From Alphaproteobacteria bacterium (GTDB lineage Bacteria > Pseudomonadota > Alphaproteobacteria > Micavibrionales > UBA2020), in NCBI GenBank assembly GCA_016124645.1, contig WGNE01000010.1, forward strand, positions 55,878 through 119,877: a stretch of 64,000 nucleotides of DNA. Direction: 5' to 3'. Shown here piece after piece: positions 18,048-25,778 of the stretch. The translations under genes were made by a program, and so were the position numbers. Positions within the stretch are counted from its first letter, which is position 1. Every line of letters starts with the position of its first letter. A model generated the notes under the pieces. It saw only the letters and a list, made by a program, of their open reading frames with translations. It did not search any database and had not been told where the DNA came from.

Positions 18048-18868
18048 TGATAGAGATCGATGTTGAAAAGGTTGCGGATATCCTGCGCCATGTGGCGGCG
18101 ACGGAAGTCATGCCGCGCTTCAAGAACCTCGCCGAGGGCGAGATACGCGAGAAAAACCCCGGCGATTTCGTGACCGTGGCGGACGAGGCCTCGGAAAAGG
18201 CGCTGGCCGCGGCATTGCGCGAATACCTGCCCGGCTCCGACGTGGTGGGGGAGGAAGCCGTCGCCAAGGATATCTCCGTGCTGGAAAAGCTGAAAGGCGA
18301 CCAGCCGGTCTGGATCATCGACCCCATCGACGGCACCTATAACTTCGCGCATAACCGTAGCCACTTCGGCATCCTGCTGGCGCTGGTGCAGAACGGCGAG
18401 ACGCAATACGGCTGGGTCTATGACGCGCCCGGCGACCGCATGGCGATCGCGGTGAAGGGGCAGGGCGCCACCATCGACGGCGAGAAAGTCACCATCCGCG
18501 ACACCGCGCAGGAGCTTTCCGACATGGTCGGCATGGGCGGCGGCGGGCAAGCCTGGCACTTCGAGCAGATCAACGGCATCATCAAGGAGATCATCAACGT
18601 GCGCAGCTCGCTGCATGACTTCCTGAACCTTGCGGCGGGCGAGGTGGATTTCGTCGTCCACATCAGCCAGGTCACGCCTTGGGACCATTCGGCCACGGTG
18701 CTGCTGGCGCAGGAGGCGGGCGGCTACGTCGCGCTGGCGGGCGAGAAAACCCCCTTCAATCCGACCATGTACCAGTCCTGCGTCCTCATCGCCGCGCGCG
18801 ACGAGGCGCGCTGGCAGATGCTCTCGGACGCGCTTTACCCGAAGCTCTCGAAAAAGAAGTCGGCCTGA
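18047..18868 (+). CDS. Inositol monophosphatase family phosphatase
   Basis: 273 residues with the metal-dependent phosphatase signature: EEAV (metal ligand), WIIDPIDGTYNFAHN (main motif) and a later TPWDHSATVLLAQEAGG motif. Relatives hydrolyse inositol phosphate, histidinol phosphate or 3'-phosphoadenosine 5'-phosphate, and the sequence alone does not choose. The ATG at 18047 overlaps the hflX stop; the longer ORF-track start is the hflX coding region read in another frame. It converges on the class V aminotransferase with a 6-bp gap. Confidence 0.9.
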   Translation: MIEIDVEKVADILRHVAATEVMPRFKNLAEGEIREKNPGDFVTVADEASEKALAAALREYLPGSDVVGEEAVAKDISVLEKLKGDQPVWIIDPIDGTYNFAHNRSHFGILLALVQNGETQYGWVYDAPGDRMAIAVKGQGATIDGEKVTIRDTAQELSDMVGMGGGGQAWHFEQINGIIKEIINVRSSLHDFLNLAAGEVDFVVHISQVTPWDHSATVLLAQEAGGYVALAGEKTPFNPTMYQSCVLIAARDEARWQMLSDALYPKLSKKKSA

Positions 18869-18874
18869 CGGTTC

Positions 18875-20044
18875 CTATCCGGCGAGGGACAAGACGGCCT
18901 TGGCCAGCTTCTTGTAATCGGCGGCTGAGTTGTATATCTGCGCCGCGATGCGGATGTAATGCCGTCCCTTGTGCGCGAGGGGCACGCTGGCCGTTATCTT
19001 TTTCTCGCGGATAAGGATTTTCTGGATTTTCAGGCAGCCCGCGAGATCGGCGGCGAAATGCTTCGTCAGCCCAGCTGGCAGGGGCAGGGTGGTCATGCTG
19101 CCGTACATGGCGGGCGGTGTCTGCGCCTTGACCTTCCATGCGTCCGACAGAATGCCGATAGCCTGCGTGAGCAGCTCGTGATTGTGGCGGATGACGTTTT
19201 CCTCGCCATAGCCGTCCATGAAACGGAAAGCGTCGGGCACGGACATGATGCCGGTGACGTCCCGCGTGCCCGTCCAGCCGAAGCGCAGGGCGTATGACGG
19301 GTCGTTCGTGTTCCACGACATGACCGTGGGCCGCATCTTTTCGAAATGCTTGTCCGCCGTCCACATGATGCCGCAGCTGCGCGGCACGAAATACCACTTG
19401 TGCAGGTTGGCGACGTACCAGTCGGGGTTTATGTCCGCAATATCGAAGGCGACCTGTCCCGGGACGTGGGCGGCGTCCACCAGCACGGGCACGTTCTTTT
19501 TCCTGCAAGCCGCCACCATCTCGCGCACGGGCAGCACCATGCCGGTGGCGGAGGTGATATGGTCGATGATGACGAGTTTCGTGCGCTTGCCGATCGATTT
19601 TTCAAGAGCCCCCGCGTAATCCGCCGCCTTCGCGCGGCTGGTGGCGGGGAAGGGAAGCTGGGCGCGAACGATGCTTGCCCCCGCCTTTCGCGCCGTCGCT
19701 TCCGCCGCGATGTCGATGCCGCCGTAGGTCAGGTTGGTGGTGAGGATCTCGTCCTTCTCGCCAAGGTCGAGGATCTGCAAGACGGCGTTGATGCCGTCCG
19801 ACGCGTTCTGGACGAAGGTCAGGTTGTCCTTTTCCACGCGAAAGCGCGCGGCGGTTGCTGCCAGAACCTCGTGCCAGATGTCGGGGTAATCATAGGTGAA
19901 GAAAGCCTTGGGGTTTTGCTCGATGCGCCGCCGGTGTTTTTGCTGCGCCTTCGATACCGGCGCGGGCGTCACGCCGAAGCCGCCGTGGTCGAGATAGGTC
20001 ACGCCTTTTTCAAAGGTGAAATGAAAGCCGGCTTTCCTGAGCAT
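18875..20044 (-). CDS. Class V PLP aminotransferase, isopenicillin-N-epimerase-like
   Basis: 389 residues of fold-type I. TYLDHGGFGVTP is the family start; DHITSATGMVLPVREM precedes VDAAHVPGQVAFDIADI with the cofactor-binding Asp; the PLP lysine is in VANLHKWYFVPRSCG. Family members include cysteine desulfurase-like, epimerase and lyase enzymes acting on amino acids or small peptides. The substrate is unknown here. No operon partner is close upstream; the next gene, an orphan, starts 94 bp away on the same strand. Confidence 0.88.
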   Translation of the reverse strand: MLRKAGFHFTFEKGVTYLDHGGFGVTPAPVSKAQQKHRRRIEQNPKAFFTYDYPDIWHEVLAATAARFRVEKDNLTFVQNASDGINAVLQILDLGEKDEILTTNLTYGGIDIAAEATARKAGASIVRAQLPFPATSRAKAADYAGALEKSIGKRTKLVIIDHITSATGMVLPVREMVAACRKKNVPVLVDAAHVPGQVAFDIADINPDWYVANLHKWYFVPRSCGIMWTADKHFEKMRPTVMSWNTNDPSYALRFGWTGTRDVTGIMSVPDAFRFMDGYGEENVIRHNHELLTQAIGILSDAWKVKAQTPPAMYGSMTTLPLPAGLTKHFAADLAGCLKIQKILIREKKITASVPLAHKGRHYIRIAAQIYNSAADYKKLAKAVLSLAG

Positions 20045-20138
20045 CTGATCCCCCGTCGCGTCGCTGCCTTGCGTGCGAAATCATAGCACAGCCGTGCCCG
20101 CGGGGGCCACAGTTCGCGGGCAGTACGGAAATAAAGGC

Positions 20139-20540
20139 TCAGGAAAAGCGGGGGTAGCCGGGCTTGTTGTCCTTGGGCGCGGCGGCGGGCAGGGCGGGCA
20201 GGGCGGCGCGCATGTATTCCTGCACGGTCTTGAATTCCAGCGAGTTAATGTGGTCCATCGGCGTGTCCAGCTCGGACATCGGGCCGCGGTGGATGAGCGG
20301 CGGCAGGGCGCGGTTGTCCTCCGACGCGCGGTTGTAGCGCAGCACGACGAATTCATCCGCCGCGTCGTTGACGTAGATGCCGTAGATTTCCTGGCCGAAC
20401 ATGTCGCCGCCACGGAACTCGAAGCCGGACGCCGTCAGCGGGCGCAGGACGGAATCCAGCAGCTGCATTTCTGCATCGGCGGCTTTCGTGGCAACGGAAC
20501 CAAAGGCGCCCGTGAGAGCGCCGTCATTGTAGCTAGACAT
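20139..20540 (-). CDS. Conserved-looking hypothetical protein
   Basis: 133 residues, not recognised. It has no signal peptide or membrane helix and reads as a compact globular domain with a central strand-rich region (EIYGIYVNDAADEFVVLRYN) followed by a helix (SLEFKTVQEYMRAAL) and a short Pro-rich tail. Codon use matches neighbours. It lies between the class V aminotransferase and mazG on the same strand, separated by gaps of about 95 and 170 bp, so it may have its own promoter. Confidence 0.65.
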   Translation of the reverse strand: MSSYNDGALTGAFGSVATKAADAEMQLLDSVLRPLTASGFEFRGGDMFGQEIYGIYVNDAADEFVVLRYNRASEDNRALPPLIHRGPMSELDTPMDHINSLEFKTVQEYMRAALPALPAAAPKDNKPGYPRFS

Positions 20541-20709
20541 CGTGAAACACCTCAGGAAATCAATAGGTCGGATAAAAGAATCGATCCAAACGAATCAGAT
20601 TTATAGACTCATGGTCCCCATGGGTCAACAGGCGATTTCAATTAAGTTTTATCTGTCGGAAAGGGGGATTCCGGCGAAAGAATTGTGCGTTTGCGGGGGC
20701 TTTTTCGCC

Positions 20710-21576
20710 TTATTCTTTTGCTTCCTTTTCCAGCCGCTTCGCCTCGTCCCACAGGGCGCGGCGTTCTTCGCGGCTGGCGGTTTTGAAATCCTTGCCCTGT
20801 TTCTTCAGCCCCTGTTCAAGGTGGCGAAAGCGGCGCTCGAAACGGATGTTGGTGCTGCGCAGGGCGTCTTCGGCGTCGAAGCCGTACCAGCGGGCGAAAT
20901 CGACCATCATGAACATCAGGTCGCCGAATTCGGCCTGCACCCTCTCCATGTCGCGGTTTTCGGCCTCGATCTCCTCGCGCAGCTCGGCGGCTTCCTCGGC
21001 GATCTTGTCGAGCAGCATGGAGACGTCCGGCCATTCCCAGCCGGCCTTGGCCGCGCGGCCCTTCAGCTTGGCCGAACGCACCAGTGCGGGCAGGGCGTGG
21101 GAAATCTCGTCGAGGATGCTGGCGTCTTTTTCGACGATGCCTTTCTTGCGGCGTTCCTCGGCCTTGATCTCCTCCCACCGGCGGTCGATTTCCTCGGGTG
21201 TTTTCAGCGTGTTCGGCTCGTCGCCGAGGATGGTGGGATAGCGCCGCTCCAGCTTGTCGGCAATGGCCTGCGCCACGTCGTCGAAGGTGAAGGCGCCGCG
21301 CGCCTTGGCGATTTCGGCATGGAAGACGATTTGCAGCAAAAGATCGCCCAGCTCGTCGCGCAGCGCGTCGCCGTGCTGGTCCTTGTCCAGCGTCTCGGCG
21401 GTTTCATAGGCTTCCTCGATGAGGTAGGGGGTGAGGGACTTGTGGGTCTGCGCCTTGGTCCAGGCGCAGCCTTCCTCGTGCCCGCGCAGGTGAGCCATGA
21501 TGTCGAGCAGCCGGTCCATCGGCTTTTCGGCGTTGGAAATATTGCGCTTTCGGCTTTTTTCGGGCGTGGCGGTCAT
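20710..21576 (-). CDS. mazG: Nucleoside triphosphate pyrophosphohydrolase MazG
   Basis: 288 residues with two MazG folds, hydrolysing NTPs or dNTPs to NMP and pyrophosphate. The first catalytic helix pair EEAYETAETLD ... DELGDLLLQIVFHAE matches EExxE...ExxD, and the second copy has EEAAELREEIEAEN ... EFGDLMFMMV. I chose the ATG at 21576, 7 bp after an AGGAG ribosome-binding site; the track start at 21636 adds 20 unrelated residues. The proximity to hflX follows alphaproteobacterial order. Confidence 0.94.
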   Translation of the reverse strand: MTATPEKSRKRNISNAEKPMDRLLDIMAHLRGHEEGCAWTKAQTHKSLTPYLIEEAYETAETLDKDQHGDALRDELGDLLLQIVFHAEIAKARGAFTFDDVAQAIADKLERRYPTILGDEPNTLKTPEEIDRRWEEIKAEERRKKGIVEKDASILDEISHALPALVRSAKLKGRAAKAGWEWPDVSMLLDKIAEEAAELREEIEAENRDMERVQAEFGDLMFMMVDFARWYGFDAEDALRSTNIRFERRFRHLEQGLKKQGKDFKTASREERRALWDEAKRLEKEAKE

Positions 21577-21649
21577 GTCTTTCTCCTGCTTCAAGGACAC
21601 AGGCATAGCAGAAAGCGGCGTTTGACGTAACCACAAAAATTTCCGCCGA

Positions 21650-21679
21650 TTGCCGCCGCGCCTATAAAATGCCTATACT
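21650..21679 (+). promoter_or_regulatory. Possible promoter of the GGDEF-family gene
   Basis: TTGCCG (-35-like, 4 of 6) and TATACT (-10-like, 5 of 6) are separated by 18 bp in the gap between mazG and the GGDEF-family gene, 67 bp before its ATG. It is suggestive only. Confidence 0.3.
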
Positions 21680-21745
21680 GGGAACGAAGAGGGGCAGTCC
21701 CGTCATCGAAGCAATTTCAAGGACCGGGTATATATTTTATAAGTC

Positions 21746-22996
21746 ATGAGCACGCAGAAATCCGACAACTATAACGTGAAAAGCGTTTCCGGCGCCTATA
21801 CCCGGATTGTCCTCGTCCTCTTCGTGCTGCTGCTGGGCGCGGGGGGGCTGCATGCCGAGACGATGCAGCTGCAGAAAAAGCTGCGCGACAACAGCGCGGC
21901 GGTCCAGCGGCTTTTCGCCATGACCCAGCGCGTCGCCATGCTGGCCCAGCTTTACCCCGTCACGCGCGACGATGCCATCATCGAGCGCATCAAGAGCACG
22001 GCCAACGACCTGATCGGCGTCAACAACATGCTGGCGCCGCAAATCGTCGCGGCGTCCGGCGGCGACGTCGCGACGGCGAAGGCGGCCATTTCCGGCATCC
22101 GCAGGTATATCGATCAGGGACTCGTCTTCGCCGCCACGGCCCAGAGCCGCGACGCGAGCAATACGGGCGGGCAGGACATCGCCGTTGCGGCGCAGGATAT
22201 CGTGACCGGCAGCTGGATACCGCTGGCGCAAAACCTGCTGGACGGCGAGGCGAAGCAGGTCCGCTACATGGATTACGGCACGCTGGCGCTGGTCGCGCTG
22301 GCGCTGCTGGCCGTGTTCTTCGAGATGAGCCGCATCACGCGGCCCGCGCTGGCGAAAATCGCGCAGCAGCAGGACGACCTCGAGCATATGTCGGCGACGG
22401 ACATGCTGACCCAGCTTTACAACCGCGGCACCCTGTTCAAGGTCGCCTCGATGCTGATGAGCGGCGCGCTGCGCCACAAGCGGGGACTGGCGGTGCTCGT
22501 CATCGACATCGACAACTTCAAGGAAATCAACGATACCTACGGCCGCACCATGGGGGATGCGACCATCCGCACCGTGGCGGCGACGCTGGACAGCATGCTG
22601 CGCACCAGCGACGTCATCGGGCGCGTCGGCGGCACCGAGTTCGCGGCCTTCCTGCCCTCGACAGACGAATACCGCGCTACCTTCGTCGCCGAAAAGCTGC
22701 GCGCCGCGATCGAGAAGCTGCCCTATGCCATCAAGGACCGCAACGTGCTTTTGCACGTCAGCATCGGCATTGCCGAAATGCAGCCCCAGCACAAGAACCC
22801 CGCGCAAATGCTCATCTCCGCCGAGGCCGCCGTGCAGCACGCCAAGCAAAGCGGCCGCAACTGCATCGTCACCCAGAGCAACATGGAAGTCGTGAAAGTG
22901 CAATTGCCCGCGGAGAGCGGCGGTCAGGCCAACGACGACGGTGCGGCGGAATACGCGGAGCCCTACGAACAATTCGAGGAGGAGGGGGCGAGCTGA
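21746..22996 (+). CDS. Membrane-bound GGDEF-family protein with a variant GGTEF site
   Basis: 416 residues. A membrane helix near 18-37 (IVLVLFVLLLGAGGLHAE) is followed by an extracytoplasmic helical region of about 150 residues resembling PilJ-type sensor domains (DNSAAVQRLFAMTQRVAMLAQL), and a second helix near 173-193. The cytoplasmic GGDEF domain starts at DMLTQLYNRG. The signature reads GRVGGTEFAAFLPS: the third position, normally Asp or Glu and needed for metal binding, is Thr. The protein may thus be a degenerate or GTP/c-di-GMP-binding relative rather than an active diguanylate cyclase. The C-terminal 40 residues are acidic. Confidence 0.88.
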   Translation: MSTQKSDNYNVKSVSGAYTRIVLVLFVLLLGAGGLHAETMQLQKKLRDNSAAVQRLFAMTQRVAMLAQLYPVTRDDAIIERIKSTANDLIGVNNMLAPQIVAASGGDVATAKAAISGIRRYIDQGLVFAATAQSRDASNTGGQDIAVAAQDIVTGSWIPLAQNLLDGEAKQVRYMDYGTLALVALALLAVFFEMSRITRPALAKIAQQQDDLEHMSATDMLTQLYNRGTLFKVASMLMSGALRHKRGLAVLVIDIDNFKEINDTYGRTMGDATIRTVAATLDSMLRTSDVIGRVGGTEFAAFLPSTDEYRATFVAEKLRAAIEKLPYAIKDRNVLLHVSIGIAEMQPQHKNPAQMLISAEAAVQHAKQSGRNCIVTQSNMEVVKVQLPAESGGQANDDGAAEYAEPYEQFEEEGAS

Positions 22997-23033
22997 CGCG
23001 CGCCCCTCTTCGCCGTTTCCTTATCCTGAAATT

Positions 23034-23522
23034 CTAGCGTGTCTTGATTTTGAACTGCAGCATGACGCCGCCGTGCTTGGGGCGCAGGGTGACATGGCTG
23101 TTGTCCGACTGCCAGACGTTGATCTCGGGCTTGATGCGCAGGGGATGCGGCTTGGCCCAGTCCATGTTGGCGAAGGCGGCGTCCATATGCGCGGAACGCC
23201 AGCCGTCCCTGTCCTTCTGCGCGCGGATTTCCTTGCCGAGGTCGAATTTGTCAGCCGTTGCATCCTTGATGGTGATGCGGTTGAACGGCCCCGCCAGCGC
23301 AAGCTTGTCGCCTGAAGGGGGGGTGACGGTCGTCGCATCCGCAGGCGTTTTTACCTTCCAGTCGATAACCGGCGGCATGACGACGGTCTTGGGCGCCTTG
23401 TCCAGCTGCTCAACCTTGGCAGGGACGACAGTCGTCGTCGTCTGCGCGAACGCGAGGTTGCCGCCGCCCAGAGCGGCAACGGCCATGAAAGCGGGCACGA
23501 TGAATCTTCTTGCTTTTTTCAT
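23034..23522 (-). CDS. Exported hypothetical protein
   Basis: 162 residues from the ATG at 23522 (MKKARRFIVPAF), which starts a clear signal peptide ending near LAFAQ; the track start at 23687 lies 55 codons upstream and would bury it. The mature part is Thr/Val/Pro-rich and then strand-rich, ending in HGGVMLQFKIKTR. The family is not recognised. It converges on the GGDEF-family gene with a 37-bp gap and diverges from the exported pair to its right. Confidence 0.65.
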   Translation of the reverse strand: MKKARRFIVPAFMAVAALGGGNLAFAQTTTTVVPAKVEQLDKAPKTVVMPPVIDWKVKTPADATTVTPPSGDKLALAGPFNRITIKDATADKFDLGKEIRAQKDRDGWRSAHMDAAFANMDWAKPHPLRIKPEINVWQSDNSHVTLRPKHGGVMLQFKIKTR

Positions 23523-23962
23523 AACCGCGAATATAGGCGAGAACGGGCCGAAGGTAAAGCGGAAAATAAGCCGTTCCTGCCTTTGGGGCATGTGGGTGGT
23601 TTTTGCTATCTCCGCTGCGGCAGGATTTTCGCCGGAAAGCCTGACACCTGGTTGTGGTTCTCGCGGATGAAAAGACACCCATGCCAAGGAGCCGCGATGC
23701 AGGCATATTTGTACAGAAGGATTTAAGGGTGAGGAGACGGTTTATGCATTCTAGAAAATGACGCGACTATTATCATGATAACCTATTGAAAAATATATAT
23801 CCTATTTAGTTACATTTTGTGTGATAATGTATATTATGGAAAATAATATACCAGTCCAGTCAATACCATTTATCCATTCCATACGGCATAAATCTATAAC
23901 AAAATGAAGTCTCTAGGCTTATGCTGTCTTTTTCCGCCCCTCCAGATGAAAGTCTTTTCCAC
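23523..23962. other. 440-bp divergent intergenic region, AT-rich in its right half
   Basis: I see no gene here. The right half (23750-23920) is strongly AT-rich and contains a perfect 12-bp palindrome TTATCATGATAA (23770-23781) and an imperfect inverted repeat ATAATGTATATTAT. It separates divergent genes for exported proteins and probably carries their promoters and an operator. No binding factor can be named. Confidence 0.55.
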
Positions 23963-24607
23963 ATGCACCGGCATATCCTTTCCGTTATCAGCGTTCTCGT
24001 CCTTATCTGCGCGTTTCTTTTCGCGCCGCCGTCCTTCGCGCAACAGCCGGATGCACAGGACCGAAAGCTGGCCGCGCAAGAAGTCGCGGTTTCCGCCGAG
24101 ATGACCGATGCCATCAACAAGGCCGCCGCGATCATCAACCAGCCGGTCGCGCCCGTGGCTTACGATCCGTCGTTCCATGTGGGCTATTATTCGCCCGGCT
24201 GGTTCCACAAGGGCGCGATCAAGCCGAATTTCGATGCGGTGGACGTCCGAAAGACGCAGGAATTGCCCTATGCGAAGTTCGACTACGTGCGGTCGGACCT
24301 GAACCCGGATATCATGTTTCCGGGCGCGCAGCTCGAATTCAACCGCATGACCAAGTATTTCTATGCCGACCGCTCGGTGCCCAAGAAGCGCCTGACGCAG
24401 AAAGAAATGATCGAAATCAACGCGTTGTATCGCATCATCGGCAAGGATGAAAAACGGCTGACCGACATTAAAAAGGAACGGGTCGAAGGCCCGGCCGTTG
24501 GGAGTATTGACGGCGGGCCGCTAAAATCGCCCGTCGCCATCATCTGCCTGATCGGCGCAGTTCTGGTGGCGGGGTATTTTCTGGCACGCGGAAAGAAAAA
24601 TGCCTGA
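23963..24607 (+). CDS. Exported, C-terminally membrane-anchored hypothetical protein
   Basis: 214 residues from the ATG at 23963 (MHRHILSVISVLVLICAF), with a signal peptide ending near PPSFAQQ. The middle is mixed and contains Tyr/Phe/Pro-rich segments (YDPSFHVGYYSPGWFHKG). The last 25 residues form a membrane helix followed by Arg/Lys (LIGAVLVAGYFLARGKKNA), which implies periplasmic exposure with an inner-membrane anchor. The family is not recognised. Only 11 bp separate it from the next exported gene, so the two probably form an operon. Confidence 0.65.
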   Translation: MHRHILSVISVLVLICAFLFAPPSFAQQPDAQDRKLAAQEVAVSAEMTDAINKAAAIINQPVAPVAYDPSFHVGYYSPGWFHKGAIKPNFDAVDVRKTQELPYAKFDYVRSDLNPDIMFPGAQLEFNRMTKYFYADRSVPKKRLTQKEMIEINALYRIIGKDEKRLTDIKKERVEGPAVGSIDGGPLKSPVAIICLIGAVLVAGYFLARGKKNA

Positions 24608-24618
24608 AAGATATGTAA

Positions 24619-25254
24619 ATGAAAAAGCCGTTTTTCATCGCGGCTCTGATAGTTGCCGCCCTTGCCGCCATGGCCGTCCTCCCGGCGCCCGCGCAAGGCT
24701 ATACGCCCAGCGCACAGATGATTTTCGACTGTGCGAACGGCAGGCCTTCCGCCACCAATGAAATGAAACGCAACTGCCGCGCGCTTATAGTCGGTGCCTT
24801 CCGCAGCGAGGCCGAGGGCTATGCCGGCGGCTTGTGCGTGCCGCCTGTCCTGACGGATGAATCGATATATCTTTCCATGCGCGATTTCTACAACCGTCAG
24901 CCGCGTGCCGCACATGACGCGGATTATACGCGGTTCGTGCGCGACGGATTGTATGCCACCTTTGCCTGCAGCGCTAACGATAGAAAAAATTACATCAATA
25001 AAACAAAACAAGCAGATGAAAAAACAGAATTTATTCGGTTTGCGGAACATGATTTCAATAATCTTGCCTACCACAGTCAGCAGTCCGGCATAAACTTCTG
25101 CGTTCCACTGAGTCAGGAAGGTACCGATTTTTTCAACTTTCTGCGCCGCCACCCGGTATCCACGCCGCAGCAGTGGCGCCAGCTCAACCTGCCGGCCTTG
25201 CTGCGTGCCGATTACCCCTGCCGTCGCGGCATTGCGGGACATCGCCCTGAATAA
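24619..25254 (+). CDS. Exported protein with two tandem Rap1a/Tai-like halves
   Basis: 211 residues with a signal peptide (MKKPFFIAALIVAAL ... APAQG). Residues about 30-120 follow the Rap1a/Tai immunity-protein pattern: a Cys, an RALIVGAFRSEAEG helix, then LCVPPVLTDESI, a helix with P, and a closing AC. The second half repeats it: FCVPLSQEGTDFFNFLRRHP ... LLRADYPC. Rap1a and Tai proteins protect against type VI effectors, and many homologues have unknown roles. The assignment is pattern-based. Codons in the linker (about 24970-25090) are AT-rich compared with the rest. It ends about 120 bp upstream of the graspetide-like precursor. Confidence 0.6.
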   Translation: MKKPFFIAALIVAALAAMAVLPAPAQGYTPSAQMIFDCANGRPSATNEMKRNCRALIVGAFRSEAEGYAGGLCVPPVLTDESIYLSMRDFYNRQPRAAHDADYTRFVRDGLYATFACSANDRKNYINKTKQADEKTEFIRFAEHDFNNLAYHSQQSGINFCVPLSQEGTDFFNFLRRHPVSTPQQWRQLNLPALLRADYPCRRGIAGHRPE

Positions 25255-25273
25255 TCGTTGTGATCTGCAATCG

Positions 25274-25298
25274 CGTCATAAAACTTCGTCATAAAACT
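25274..25298 (+). repeat. Tandem CGTCATAAAACT repeat before the precursor gene
   Basis: The 12-mer CGTCATAAAACT occurs twice in tandem with a 13-bp period (25274-25285 and 25287-25298), followed by a partial third copy (TTGTCATA). Placed about 80 bp upstream of the precursor start, it could be an operator for a repeat-binding activator or repressor. The function is inferred from position only. Confidence 0.5.
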
Positions 25299-25306
25299 CT
25301 ATTGTC

Positions 25307-25351
25307 ATATGCCGGGCAAGCTGCTAGCTTGCCCGCAGTTTCCCGGCATAT
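25307..25351 (+). promoter_or_regulatory. Structured leader with two competing hairpins
   Basis: The inner stem GGGCAAGCT/AGCTTGCCC (9 bp, 3-nt loop, 25314-25334) and outer stem ATATGCCGGG/CCCGGCATAT (25307-25316 with 25342-25351) share the same GGG, so full pairing of one shortens the other. There is no T-run, so it is not a simple terminator. It ends 10 bp before the AAGG ribosome-binding site of the precursor gene, consistent with RNA-level control or a protein-binding site. Confidence 0.55.
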
Positions 25352-25373
25352 TTCAACAAAAAGGATTATTGCG

Positions 25374-25772
25374 ATGTCCAAACCCTCCATGAACGATTTC
25401 ATCAAGGCGCTGCGCAGCGACGCTTCCCTCAGCGACGATTTCGCGAAAGCCGTCAGCGCGCTGGCGAAGAAATCGGGCTTCGACGTGACCGAGGAAGACG
25501 TCAGGAACTTCGTCGATGAGCAACCCGTCCGCCGCCCCCTTCCCGGCCACGGCGGCGCGACCACGATGGCCCTCGGCGAAGAAGGCAAGCCGCCGCGCTT
25601 TGACAACGACGACATGCCCAGCGTCACCCTTGCCATCGGCGAGGAAGACGGCCGCAAGAAAGACCCCAAGCCGCAGCCGCCGAAAGACGACGACTGGCGC
25701 CGCCGCGTCACCACGCTGGCCATGGGCGAGGAAGGCAAGCGTCCGCAGCCGCCGAAAGGCCCGGGCAAGTAA
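25374..25772 (+). CDS. Putative graspetide (omega-ester RiPP) precursor with Nif11-like leader
   Basis: 132 residues from the ATG at 25374, 8 bp after AAGGA; the track start is 38 codons too far upstream. Residues 6-48 fit a Nif11-like leader (FIKALRSDASLSDDF, then LAKKSGFDVTEEDV). Three copies of a core motif follow: TTMALGEE (63-70), VTLAIGEE (84-91, preceded by Ser) and TTLAMGEE (113-120), separated by Lys/Pro/Asp-rich spacers. From memory this is the TTxxxxEE pattern of plesiocin-type graspetides, where Thr side chains are esterified to Glu. The ATP-grasp gene starts 6 bp after its stop. The role is inferred from motif plus partner. Confidence 0.85.
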   Translation: MSKPSMNDFIKALRSDASLSDDFAKAVSALAKKSGFDVTEEDVRNFVDEQPVRRPLPGHGGATTMALGEEGKPPRFDNDDMPSVTLAIGEEDGRKKDPKPQPPKDDDWRRRVTTLAMGEEGKRPQPPKGPGK

Positions 25773-25778
25773 GCCGCC

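Noticed and set aside
25307-25351. Hairpin as an intrinsic terminator of the exported-protein gene
   Set aside because: No U-run follows the stem (TTTCAAC), and the two stems compete, which fits a leader better.
25260-25373. Upstream extension of the precursor peptide (38 extra residues)
   Set aside because: It would translate through the tandem repeat and hairpins, whereas the ATG at 25374 has a well-placed AAGGA site and begins the Nif11-like leader.
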